A DNA stretch of 64,000 bases from Gemmatimonadota bacterium (GTDB lineage Bacteria > Gemmatimonadota > Gemmatimonadetes > Longimicrobiales > Gaopeijiaceae). Below, in pieces: positions 57,033 through 64,000 of the stretch. The position numbers and the translations under genes were made by a program. The notes beneath the pieces are model-generated. The model did not search any database and had not been told where the DNA came from. It saw nothing but the letters and a program-made list of their open reading frames with translations. The DNA is taken from NCBI GenBank assembly GCA_029262115.1, contig JAJCZZ010000034.1:1-64000 (forward strand), written 5' to 3'. How positions within the stretch are numbered: position 1 is the stretch's first letter; each line of letters starts with the position of its first letter.

Positions 57033-58343
57033 TCAACCGCCCCCGCCGCCCTCCGCCATCCTGAACGTGATGGGAAAGCTGACCCACACGGGTACTCTCT
57101 GGTCCCGGTTCAGGGCCGGAGAGAACTCGTAGACGTCGGCCACCGCCAGCGCGGCGCGGTCGACCGCCGCATTGCCGGAGGAAGCATCGATACGCACGTC
57201 CTGCGCCACCCCTTCCTCGTCGATGAAGAAGAAGACCTTGACCATTCCCCCGATCCCGGCGTCGCGGAGCATGGGCGGATACTCCCGCGCCATGGCCTGG
57301 ATCACCTCCCGCCGGTTCTGGATCGACGGGGCCACCGTGAAGGGGGTGAACGTGGGGCTCAAGGCGATCTCTTGGCCTCGAGAGGTGTGTACGGCGGGTG
57401 CGTCGGGCTCCACCGCCTCGTCGCTCTGATCGTGCCCCAGGTTCACGTTCACTTCGAGCGAACAGGCGGCCGCAAACAGACCGATCGCCATGGTCATACG
57501 AAGTCCCACACTACTCCAACGACGACGCGACGGGTCGAGCATAAGACGTACCCTCCGTTCGAGCGATGATCGACGTTCTCCGAAGCCGGCCCCGACCGGC
57601 ACTTGACCGAGCGTGCGGGCGCCGACATCCACGAGAAGACGGGCATACGACGGAGCGCCGCTGAGGCGCCGGGCGAGCACCCGCTGGTCGCAATCGGATT
57701 CCACGGCGTCCCGAAGACGGGCGAATCCCCACCACAACGCTGGATTCCACGGCATGAGCATCGGGAGCATGCCCGCGACCGCCAGGACGACCGGGTCCCG
57801 CCTCTTCCGGTGTTCGTCCTCGTGCGCGAGCACCAGCGAACGCTCTTCGGCCGGGAGTCGAAGCGCCCACTCGGGCAACACGATCTCGGGACTCAGCACG
57901 CCGACCACGGCCGGCCCGACCCCCGGCGACACGAGGACGGGCGTGCCGTCCACCACCGCGCGCCGCCAACTCCTCCGCATTATCTGCAGACGCCGGATGG
58001 CCAACAGCGCGACGACCAGAACCGACAGCGAGGCGCCGAGCCAGAGGCCGCTCAGGAGGGCGGGAACACCCCACCCGGACATGGCGGACGCGGCCGGTGC
58101 CGCGAGATCCGCGAGTGTCGAGCCAACGACGGGTATCGCGGGGCCGAACGTCACGTCGAAGCCGGCCGGGGCGAGGAGGGCGCGCCGGAGGTCCGGGAGG
58201 AGAGCCGGCACGAGTGCCGCCAGCGCGAGCGCCGAAGCCCACAGCCATCGGCGCCGGCCGGCCGAAACGCGGTCCACCGACTCCGCCGCGGCCAGGATCA
58301 GGCCGGATGTCACGACCGCGTAGAGCATCCAAAGCGCCATCAA
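57033..58343 (-). CDS. M56 (BlaR1/MecR1-like) membrane metallopeptidase with TonB-like C-terminus
   Basis: The product has 436 residues. Four N-terminal membrane helices carry the zinc site HEDEH (174-178) after LPAEERSLVLA. Another helix or lipoprotein-like segment follows (MAIGLFAAACSLEVNVN, about 283-299). The C-terminal domain resembles the TonB/energy-transducer fold (GGMVKVFFFIDEEGVAQDV, VPVWVSFPITF). BlaR1 proteins sense a signal and cleave the BlaI repressor; the penicillin-binding sensor domain is replaced here by the TonB-like domain, which suggests another signal. A BlaI-type operator lies 70 bp upstream, but no blaI gene is found next to it. Confidence 0.85.
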   Translation of the reverse strand: MMALWMLYAVVTSGLILAAAESVDRVSAGRRRWLWASALALAALVPALLPDLRRALLAPAGFDVTFGPAIPVVGSTLADLAAPAASAMSGWGVPALLSGLWLGASLSVLVVALLAIRRLQIMRRSWRRAVVDGTPVLVSPGVGPAVVGVLSPEIVLPEWALRLPAEERSLVLAHEDEHRKRRDPVVLAVAGMLPMLMPWNPALWWGFARLRDAVESDCDQRVLARRLSGAPSYARLLVDVGARTLGQVPVGAGFGERRSSLERRVRLMLDPSRRRWSSVGLRMTMAIGLFAAACSLEVNVNLGHDQSDEAVEPDAPAVHTSRGQEIALSPTFTPFTVAPSIQNRREVIQAMAREYPPMLRDAGIGGMVKVFFFIDEEGVAQDVRIDASSGNAAVDRAALAVADVYEFSPALNRDQRVPVWVSFPITFRMAEGGGGG

Positions 58344-58670
58344 CTCTCCCTCGAGCCCGAAGCCATCGACCGTGAACTGTGCGAAGGTGGAGGGAAGAGA
58401 CCCTCCATGTCACCTACATCTGTAGTCCGGGTGGCCGGCTCCGCCTCCAGGGTCACGGTCGGCGCTCCCGGACGCGGGGGTGGGGGTCTGGCCGCACGCC
58501 ACCGATGCGATCGTGGACGCCGCGGCAACGGCGGCCTTCAAGCAGCTTCGTTGGCGTCGGATCATGGTTGTCGGCGACTTCGGGTGCGCGCCCTGTAATG
58601 AAATGATAGAGTAGACGCCCTCCGGAACGTCGTCCAGCGACTCCGGGTTTCGCCTTCACCTTTCGATCCG
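58344..58670. other. Divergent 327-bp region without a gene
   Basis: This is the spacer between the BlaR1-like and GGDEF genes. Frames here are short and arise by composition. The only clear signal is a BlaI-like operator at 58414-58425. No BlaI/MecI helix-turn-helix protein is encoded. Confidence 0.6.
58414..58425. promoter_or_regulatory. BlaI/MecI/CopY-like operator
   Basis: CTACATCTGTAG carries the TACA-NN-TGTA pattern of BlaI/MecI/CopY repressors, as CTACA/TGTAG arms around TC. It lies 70 bp upstream of the BlaR1-like start, where such boxes control blaI-blaR operons. Confidence 0.65.
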
Positions 58671-60725
58671 ATGGCCTTGGAACTCAGCGACAAGGCGATT
58701 CCCCCCCGGGCCCACGCGATTTCCGCGGTGGCTCTGCTCGCCCCGGTGACCGCGGTTGCGCTCGGCGCGGATGTGCTGGGAAGCTCGGGTCCCCTTGTCT
58801 GGTTGCTCTCTCTGATCCCGGCCTTTCTCCTGGCCTACTACCGGGGATGGCGGGGCGTTGCGACGGCGTTGGCCGTGGGAATGGCGACGCTGTCCATCAC
58901 GGAGGCGACGCTGAGCGCGTTCGGGCGCGATCTGCCCGACATCCTGTTCGGCGTCGTCGTGGCCTACATCGGCATCTCCCTGGCGGTCGGCCTCCTCGCG
59001 GACCGACTTCACAAGGATCGGGCGGCGGTGGAGGATATGGCCTTCACCGACCTTCTCACCCATCTCCCCAACCGTCGTCACGCCCGCCTCTTTCTCGAGA
59101 ACGAATTCGCGGCTGCCGAGCGCGGCCGACAGCTCTCGGTCGTCCTGTTCGACCTGGACCACTTCAAGGCGTACAACGACCGGCATGGCCACGCGGCGGG
59201 CGACGAAGCCCTGGCGGAGTTCGCCGCGCTCCTCGGGGAGATGACGCGTCGGATGGATCTGTCCGCACGCTTCGGCGGGGAGGAGTTCGTGTCCGTACTC
59301 GCCGCCACGGATACCGAGGGCGCCCTCGTCTTCGCCGACCGCATCCGCGCGGCCTTGGGCAGCCGCACCCTTCCGACCGGCGAAACGCTGACCCTGAGCG
59401 CCGGAGCGGCCACCTACCACCCGAGCATGCGTTCACCGGACGAACTGCTCGCGGCCGCCGACCACGCCCTCTACCAGAGCAAGCACGAAGGGAGAAACCG
59501 CGTTCGGCTGTTCGGCCACACCTTGATGGACCATGCGATGCCGTCCCACGACGCCGCGGAGGGACTCCGGGATCGACTGGGTGGAGACACGAGCGAGTAT
59601 CCCCGGCCCTCCGACGAGATCGGTAGGACGCGGCCTCCCCTGACGCTGCTGCCCCACCAGATCACGGGATTCGGCGAAGGACGCGAAGTCCTTGTGGTGG
59701 AGGACGATCCGCAGGTACGCGCTCTCGTCTCCACCTATCTCTCCCGGGAAGGGTTCGTGGTGGTCGAGGCACCCGACGTGGCCGCGGGAATCCGTGAATT
59801 GAGCGTGGAGTTCGATCTGGTCGTCACCGATCTTCGGCTACCGGGAGCGCCCGGAACCGATCTGGTGGCGGCGGCGAAGTCACGGTGGCCGGACACCCAG
59901 GTCGTGGTCATCACCGGCTTGCACGATGCCAAGGTCGCGGCCGACGCGCTGAACGCCGGGGCGGACCAGTATCTGTTCAAGCCCTTCGGGATGCCGGATC
60001 TGCGACGCGAACTCCTCTCGGCGCTTCAGCGCCGGGATCTTCGCGCGGCCGAACGGGAGGAACGCCGGAGCCAACCGGACGATGTGCGGGACCGCTCGGC
60101 GCAGACGCACGCGGCGGTCCTGCGCGCGGCCGCTCTCCTGGCAGACGCCGGAGAGACCCACGAACCGTATCTCGCGGGCCACTCGGCGCGGGTGCAGGCC
60201 TACTCAATGGTCATCGCGGAGACGGTGGACCCGGGTGCAGAGCGGATCGACCGCGAGGCCCTCAGGTACGGAGCGGCGTTTCACGACATCGGCATGTTGG
60301 GCGTCCCGGCGTCGGTCGTCGGGCATCCCGGACCGCTCGACTCCGATCAGTGGGCACGGGTGCGGGCGCACCCGGCACGCGGCCGCCGCATCCTCGACGC
60401 GGTTCTCGACGACAGGGACCTGCTCGCCGCCGTCACATGGCATCACGAACGGTGGGACGGAACGGGCTACCCGGACGGCTTGGCGGGAGAGGGGATCCCC
60501 CTGTGCGCCCGTGTCGTCGGCTTGTGCGAAACGCTCGACGCGATCACGTCGGATCGTCCGTTCCGGCCCGCGATGACCTGGGAGCAGGCGATGGAGGTGC
60601 TACGAACGGAGGCGGGGCACCGCTTCGATCCGGAACTCGTGGCCGCCGCGGAGTCGTGTGAGGCCACGCTGCGCACGGTATACGACGCGCGGGCCGACCA
60701 TACGAACGACGAAGCGGACGCGTAA
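58671..60725 (+). CDS. Membrane-linked GGDEF-REC-HD-GYP cyclic-di-GMP protein
   Basis: This 684-residue protein has membrane helices at 17-35, 42-58 and 88-110, followed by a diguanylate cyclase domain (about 120-285). Its active motif GGEEF is at 202-206, and an inhibitory RxxD site (RRMD, 193-196) lies five residues before it. A receiver domain follows (about 340-450, phospho-Asp387 in VVTDLRLPG, Lys in YLFKPFG). An HD-GYP phosphodiesterase domain closes it (about 485-670: GHSARVQAY, AFHDIGMLGVP, HHERWDGTGYPDGL). Both synthesis and breakdown motifs look intact, so the receiver may decide the net activity. No kinase partner is adjacent. The order GGDEF-REC-HD-GYP is unusual. Confidence 0.93.
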   Translation: MALELSDKAIPPRAHAISAVALLAPVTAVALGADVLGSSGPLVWLLSLIPAFLLAYYRGWRGVATALAVGMATLSITEATLSAFGRDLPDILFGVVVAYIGISLAVGLLADRLHKDRAAVEDMAFTDLLTHLPNRRHARLFLENEFAAAERGRQLSVVLFDLDHFKAYNDRHGHAAGDEALAEFAALLGEMTRRMDLSARFGGEEFVSVLAATDTEGALVFADRIRAALGSRTLPTGETLTLSAGAATYHPSMRSPDELLAAADHALYQSKHEGRNRVRLFGHTLMDHAMPSHDAAEGLRDRLGGDTSEYPRPSDEIGRTRPPLTLLPHQITGFGEGREVLVVEDDPQVRALVSTYLSREGFVVVEAPDVAAGIRELSVEFDLVVTDLRLPGAPGTDLVAAAKSRWPDTQVVVITGLHDAKVAADALNAGADQYLFKPFGMPDLRRELLSALQRRDLRAAEREERRSQPDDVRDRSAQTHAAVLRAAALLADAGETHEPYLAGHSARVQAYSMVIAETVDPGAERIDREALRYGAAFHDIGMLGVPASVVGHPGPLDSDQWARVRAHPARGRRILDAVLDDRDLLAAVTWHHERWDGTGYPDGLAGEGIPLCARVVGLCETLDAITSDRPFRPAMTWEQAMEVLRTEAGHRFDPELVAAAESCEATLRTVYDARADHTNDEADA

Positions 60726-60758
60726 CCGCCCGGCCGACTCGGCCGCCGGCACGCCACA

Positions 60759-61379
60759 CTAGAAGGCGATCACCACCGCCACGTCGGCCACCAGGTAACG
60801 CATCCGGAGGAGCCCGCCGTCCGGCAGCCCCGAGTTGACGGCGGTGACCCGAACGCCGGGGCTCAACCCGACCGGACCGGCCGCGCCGAGGTAGACGCCG
60901 GCTCCGATCTCCCCGCCGTACCCGAGACTGCTGACCGCGTCCGGGTAGTCGGGATGGTCTCCCAGTTCGACGCGGGTCGTCAGTCCGCCGACCCGTATCC
61001 ACGGGATGACGTGGCGATGAAGGTTCACGTTGAAGCGCATCCCGATCTCGACGTTCGTGGCCACGAACGACCCGTCGGTGTCGCAGCCGGCGTCCTCACA
61101 GGCGAAGCGGTGCTGACTGAAGCCCACGAAGGTCGTCCGGGTTGACGTGCGGGTGACGCCGAAGGCCATCCCGAACGACCGGTCCGCCGTCGCGCCCTCC
61201 GCTGGCCGCGCTCCGTCCGCGAACGAGCCGATAGGAATGGACGCACCGCCGCGTACCTCGAGCACGAACGGCGGCGCCTGTGCCGCCGCGTCCGGAGCCA
61301 GGACGGCCGAAACTGAAATGACAAGCAGCGCAATACGCGCGGATTCGACCAACGATCGGTGGGTCAAACGTCCCTCCAT
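60759..61379 (-). CDS. Small outer-membrane beta-barrel protein, unknown function
   Basis: This 206-residue protein has a signal peptide (ALLVISVSAVLAPDAAAQ), alternating hydrophobic strands (FVLEVRGGASIPIGSF, RSFGMAFGVTRTSTRTTF, EIGAGVYLGAAGPVGLSP) and a terminal Phe, as in OmpA/OmpW-type barrels. A Cys pair (CEDAGC) sits in a loop. No specific family is recognised. The start is ATG 61377-61379; the much longer frame that continues upstream runs antisense to the aminotransferase gene and is not coding. It is divergent from the aminotransferase. Confidence 0.7.
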   Translation of the reverse strand: MEGRLTHRSLVESARIALLVISVSAVLAPDAAAQAPPFVLEVRGGASIPIGSFADGARPAEGATADRSFGMAFGVTRTSTRTTFVGFSQHRFACEDAGCDTDGSFVATNVEIGMRFNVNLHRHVIPWIRVGGLTTRVELGDHPDYPDAVSSLGYGGEIGAGVYLGAAGPVGLSPGVRVTAVNSGLPDGGLLRMRYLVADVAVVIAF

Positions 61380-61505
61380 AGGGTGATTCGGCACGCTGTG
61401 ACGCCGCGTCCATTGTACGCGACCAATCCGATTCCGGGCCCGTTGCCGAGCCACGACCGGCCCGGCATCATGGGAGGCCCTTTCCAACACTTCAGCGCCG
61501 AACCC

Positions 61506-62684
61506 ATGACCCAGGTCACCCGAACCGCTCGCAGGACCCACACCTTCTCCGAGTCGGTCATCCGTGAGATGACCCGAGTCGCGCGTGAGCACGACGCCGT
61601 GAATCTGGCGCAGGGCTTTCCCGACTTCCCCGCCCCGTCCGTCCTGAAAGATGCAGCATGTGCCGCGATTCAGGCAGACGTGAACCAATATGCCATCACC
61701 TGGGGCACCGCCTCCATGCGGGCGGCCCTCGAACGAAAGTACCTCGACTGGTACGGCATGCAGGTCGACGGTGCCCGCGAAATCACGGTGACGTGCGGTG
61801 GGACCGAGGCGATGGCGGCCGTGATGCTGGCTCTGGTCGACCCGGGCGAAGAAGTCATTGTCCTGGAGCCCTTCTACGAGAACTACGGGCCCGACGCCGT
61901 CCTGTGCGAGGCCAAACCGGTGTTCCTCCCGCTGGAGGCGCCCGACTTCCGGCTGGACCTCGACCGACTCCGGTCGCTGATCACGCCGCGCACCCGGGCC
62001 ATCGTGGTCAACACGCCGAACAATCCGACCGGTCGCGTCTTCGACCGCGACGAGATGGAGGGGCTGGCCGCCGTCTGTCGGGAGCACGACCTGCTGGCCA
62101 TCACCGACGAGATCTACGAGCACATCCTGTACGAGGGCACGCATCACTGCCTGGCGACGTTCGATGGGATGCGGGAGCGCACGGTCGTCGTGAGCGGCGC
62201 GTCGAAGACGTTCTCGGTTACGGGATGGCGGGTTGGCACGATCATCGCCCCCGCGCCGTTGACCGATGCGATCCGAAAAGTTCATGACTTCCTGACCGTC
62301 GGGGCCCCCGCCCCGCTCCAGGAGGCGTGCGCGGTCGGGATGAACCAACTGGACCGGTCCTACTACGCGGACATGGTCGAGGGCTATCGGGAGCGGAGGG
62401 AGGTCCTGGTGCCCGCGCTGCAGGAAGCCGGCTTCAAGTGCGGGCCTCCTGAGGGGGCTTACTACGTCCTGGCCGACTTCTCCGAGCTGTCGCGTGACGA
62501 AGACGCGACCACATTCGCCAAGCGCCTCACACGTGAGGGTGGGGTCGCCTCCGTACCAGGTTCGAGCTTCTTCAGCGAGCCGGAGCGTGGGCGCTCGCTC
62601 ATCCGTTTCGCCTTCTGCAAGCGGGTCGAGACGTTGCACGAGGCGGCCGACCGGCTGCGGGCCTTCACCGGCCGCGGCGGATGA
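61506..62684 (+). CDS. Fold-type I PLP aminotransferase (class I/II)
   Basis: This 392-residue enzyme has NLAQGFPDFPAP near the start, NQYAITWGTASMRAAL, the turn motif VNTPNNPTGRVFDRDEM, ITDEIYEHILYEG, the PLP Lys in VSGASKTFSVTGWRVG, and the carboxylate-binding Arg in LIRFAFCK. It resembles kynurenine/glutamine transaminase and methionine aminotransferase (YbdL) proteins, which have broad amino-acid and oxo-acid specificity. The substrate cannot be decided here. ATG 61506 (MTQVTRTARR) is used; an earlier ATG at 61470 would add 12 residues. Confidence 0.9.
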   Translation: MTQVTRTARRTHTFSESVIREMTRVAREHDAVNLAQGFPDFPAPSVLKDAACAAIQADVNQYAITWGTASMRAALERKYLDWYGMQVDGAREITVTCGGTEAMAAVMLALVDPGEEVIVLEPFYENYGPDAVLCEAKPVFLPLEAPDFRLDLDRLRSLITPRTRAIVVNTPNNPTGRVFDRDEMEGLAAVCREHDLLAITDEIYEHILYEGTHHCLATFDGMRERTVVVSGASKTFSVTGWRVGTIIAPAPLTDAIRKVHDFLTVGAPAPLQEACAVGMNQLDRSYYADMVEGYRERREVLVPALQEAGFKCGPPEGAYYVLADFSELSRDEDATTFAKRLTREGGVASVPGSSFFSEPERGRSLIRFAFCKRVETLHEAADRLRAFTGRGG

Positions 62685-62728
62685 GGCTACGGAGTCTCCG
62701 TCGGCCCTCCGGACCGACGCGGCAGCCT

Positions 62729-64000
62729 CTACCGACCCATCCGGAGCAGCTCGGGCTTCGTATCGCGAAGGATGTCCAGCGTCGTCGCGCGGTCCTCAGC
62801 GTTCAGGTGCCTGAACACCTCGCTTCGGTCCTCGCCTGACAGGACGGCGACGAGGCGGCGGGCCACGACCTCCTTCGCCAGAGTGGGGAGGGCGTCGAAT
62901 GCCTCGGTGTAGACGAGGAAGCTCAGCGGATACCGGAACAGGCGGGTCTCCAGGTCGAGCTCACGGAGCGAGCGGCCTTCCATGCTCCAGGGTCCCCGCG
63001 CGGCGAAGTCGACGGCGAATGAGGACGTGCCCGACACCGGTCCGTCGAGGGGCGCCTCCTTCACGAAGAGGAGCGCACGGACCAGCCGCTCGGCCGGGCC
63101 TTCGACGCGGGCGATCGTGGTCGGCATGTGCCCTTCCCCCTCCGACTCCCCACCCCGGGTGCGCGTCACGGTCGCCTCGAGTTCCAACGCTTCCGTCGTC
63201 TCCTCGTGGAGCAGCGTGATGAGGTTGTGCAGCTGAGCTTGATGGGTGAGCACCATGAGCGCGACCAGATCGCTGTGCGGCGTCAGATAGGCATCGACGT
63301 AGAAACGGTCCTCCAACGCGTCGACGTTTCCCCCAGCGGCGAAGTCGACGGCCTGCAGGTAGCGGGCCTTGTCCGACACCTCGTGGCTCAGGTCGGGGGC
63401 GTACACGTTGCCGGCGTGCGCCATGTCGCCGTGCGTCCCGGTCACGTACCAGCCACCCCACCGATCCTCGATGGGCGTCCGGTCGTTCGTGCCCCCCTGA
63501 TGGACGTTCGTGATGGGATATCCAAGCCGGTCCACGAGCACCGAGCGCACGATGAGACCGGGCACGCCCCCCGTCACCGAACGGGATTCGTGGCACATCA
63601 GACAGGTCGTGGTCTCACGGGTGAACCGCGCCGTCTCGGGGTCGGTCTGGCTCAGGGTGTAGAACACCGCCCCCGCGACCGGATCGATCGACGCGATCTC
63701 GAGGAAGGGGCTTTCCTGCACCCACCCGACATAGACCTCGTCGTTGAAGTAGAGGGCGCGGGGGGTCCACGGCGCGATCCGGTCGGTCTGGAGACTGGTC
63801 CTGGAAAACACGAGGGTCTGGGACGACGCCGGGATCTCCAGCGCCTCCAGGAGCGCCGGCAGGTACCCACGGAGCGAGTCGTACGTCAGGGAAAGCTCGC
63901 CAGTGGCCAGACGCGCTTGCAGCCGAGCCACCGGGTCGTCCAGATCGGCGATGCGGCTCGGTGCGGCGTCCGTTCCGGCCCGCGCCACTACAGTGGTGGC
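62729..64000 (-). CDS. CxxCH-containing protein, 5' end outside the window
   Basis: At least 423 residues lie in this window. The frame is still open at the right edge (the codons before GTG 63988 read ATTV), so the true start and probable signal peptide are missing. The sequence has one covalent-heme motif CLMCHES, flanked by TRETTT, a few residues before a conserved GGVPGLIVRSVLVDRLG. Similar single-CxxCH proteins are annotated only as hypothetical or cytochrome-like. A periplasmic redox role is possible. The 3' part has no recognisable domain. It is convergent with the aminotransferase gene with a 44-bp gap. Confidence 0.75.
   Translation of the reverse strand, partial: ATTVVARAGTDAAPSRIADLDDPVARLQARLATGELSLTYDSLRGYLPALLEALEIPASSQTLVFSRTSLQTDRIAPWTPRALYFNDEVYVGWVQESPFLEIASIDPVAGAVFYTLSQTDPETARFTRETTTCLMCHESRSVTGGVPGLIVRSVLVDRLGYPITNVHQGGTNDRTPIEDRWGGWYVTGTHGDMAHAGNVYAPDLSHEVSDKARYLQAVDFAAGGNVDALEDRFYVDAYLTPHSDLVALMVLTHQAQLHNLITLLHEETTEALELEATVTRTRGGESEGEGHMPTTIARVEGPAERLVRALLFVKEAPLDGPVSGTSSFAVDFAARGPWSMEGRSLRELDLETRLFRYPLSFLVYTEAFDALPTLAKEVVARRLVAVLSGEDRSEVFRHLNAEDRATTLDILRDTKPELLRMGR

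Noticed and set aside
58453-58659. Possible blaI gene upstream of the BlaR1-like gene
   Set aside because: The 68-codon frame lacks any winged-helix pattern, and BlaI proteins are about 120 residues.
61380-62639. N-terminal extension of the small barrel protein to 626 residues
   Set aside because: The extension is antisense to the aminotransferase, whose PLP motifs are intact; the barrel protein has its own signal peptide at 61379.

Overview
This is a GC-rich (high GC at third codon positions), densely packed bacterial chromosome segment with a Gram-negative envelope: a TonB-dependent receptor with a terminal-Phe beta-barrel, a second small outer-membrane barrel protein, and secreted BNR/VPS10-like propeller proteins. 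Two propeller proteins of about 1,000 residues, a carboxypeptidase-regulatory-domain TonB receptor, an M56/BlaR1-TonB protein and a CruF-type carotenoid locus together suggest Gemmatimonadota or a close relative. This is inference from gene content, not from a marker gene. Genes are chained by stop/start overlaps (ATGA, GTGA, TGATG, TAGTG), and these overlaps decide many starts.

Layout. 1-1.6 kb: remnant of an integrated element beside a tRNA-Leu(UAA). It holds a frameshifted tyrosine recombinase, a truncated minus-strand frame, and a toxin-antitoxin pair whose ParE-like toxin carries an in-frame stop. 1.6-6.2 kb: minus-strand MoxR-DUF58-DUF4129 cluster. 6.4-7.1 kb: TrmH-like RNA methyltransferase. 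7.2-16.3 kb: a light-response block with a CarH-type B12 regulator, CruF, a fused GGPP synthase-phytoene synthase, an acyltransferase and CrtI; convergent to these lie a TIGR01777 epimerase and a class II photolyase. 16.4-20.3 kb: response regulator, HPt, PIG-L deacetylase, Rpe, RpiA and class I aldolase. 20.4-21.7 kb: DAHP synthase behind a Trp/Tyr attenuator. 21.7-26.3 kb: argH, argD, argC and argR with ARG-box-like sites. 26.4-33.6 kb: TonB receptor, propeller protein, threonine dehydratase. 33.7-34.2 kb: non-coding repeats. 34.2-40.5 kb: ergothioneine synthesis genes egtB and egtD, divergent from a flavin disulfide reductase and an EgtUV/OpuC-like ABC importer. 40.6-46.6 kb: MscS channel, serine hydrolase, YkvI-like membrane protein, creatininase-family amidohydrolase, dicarboxylate/glutamate symporter. 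46.8-47.2 kb: orphan Phd/YefM antitoxin. 47.4-56.9 kb: VirJ/AcvB-like lipoprotein facing a five-gene overlapping chain (propeller protein, M55 peptidase, proline dehydrogenase, MFS, MprF). 57-64 kb: BlaR1-TonB protein with a BlaI-like operator but no blaI, a GGDEF-REC-HD-GYP protein, a small barrel protein, an aminotransferase and a CxxCH protein running off the right edge.

Genes that appear to work together: (i) CarH, the carotenoid genes and photolyase as a light/UV defence unit; (ii) egtB/egtD with a candidate ergothioneine importer and a disulfide reductase around one 14-bp palindrome; (iii) MprF and VirJ/AcvB as maker and hydrolase of aminoacyl-phosphatidylglycerol; (iv) argR with operators at argC and argH; (v) DAHP synthase under ribosome-mediated attenuation.
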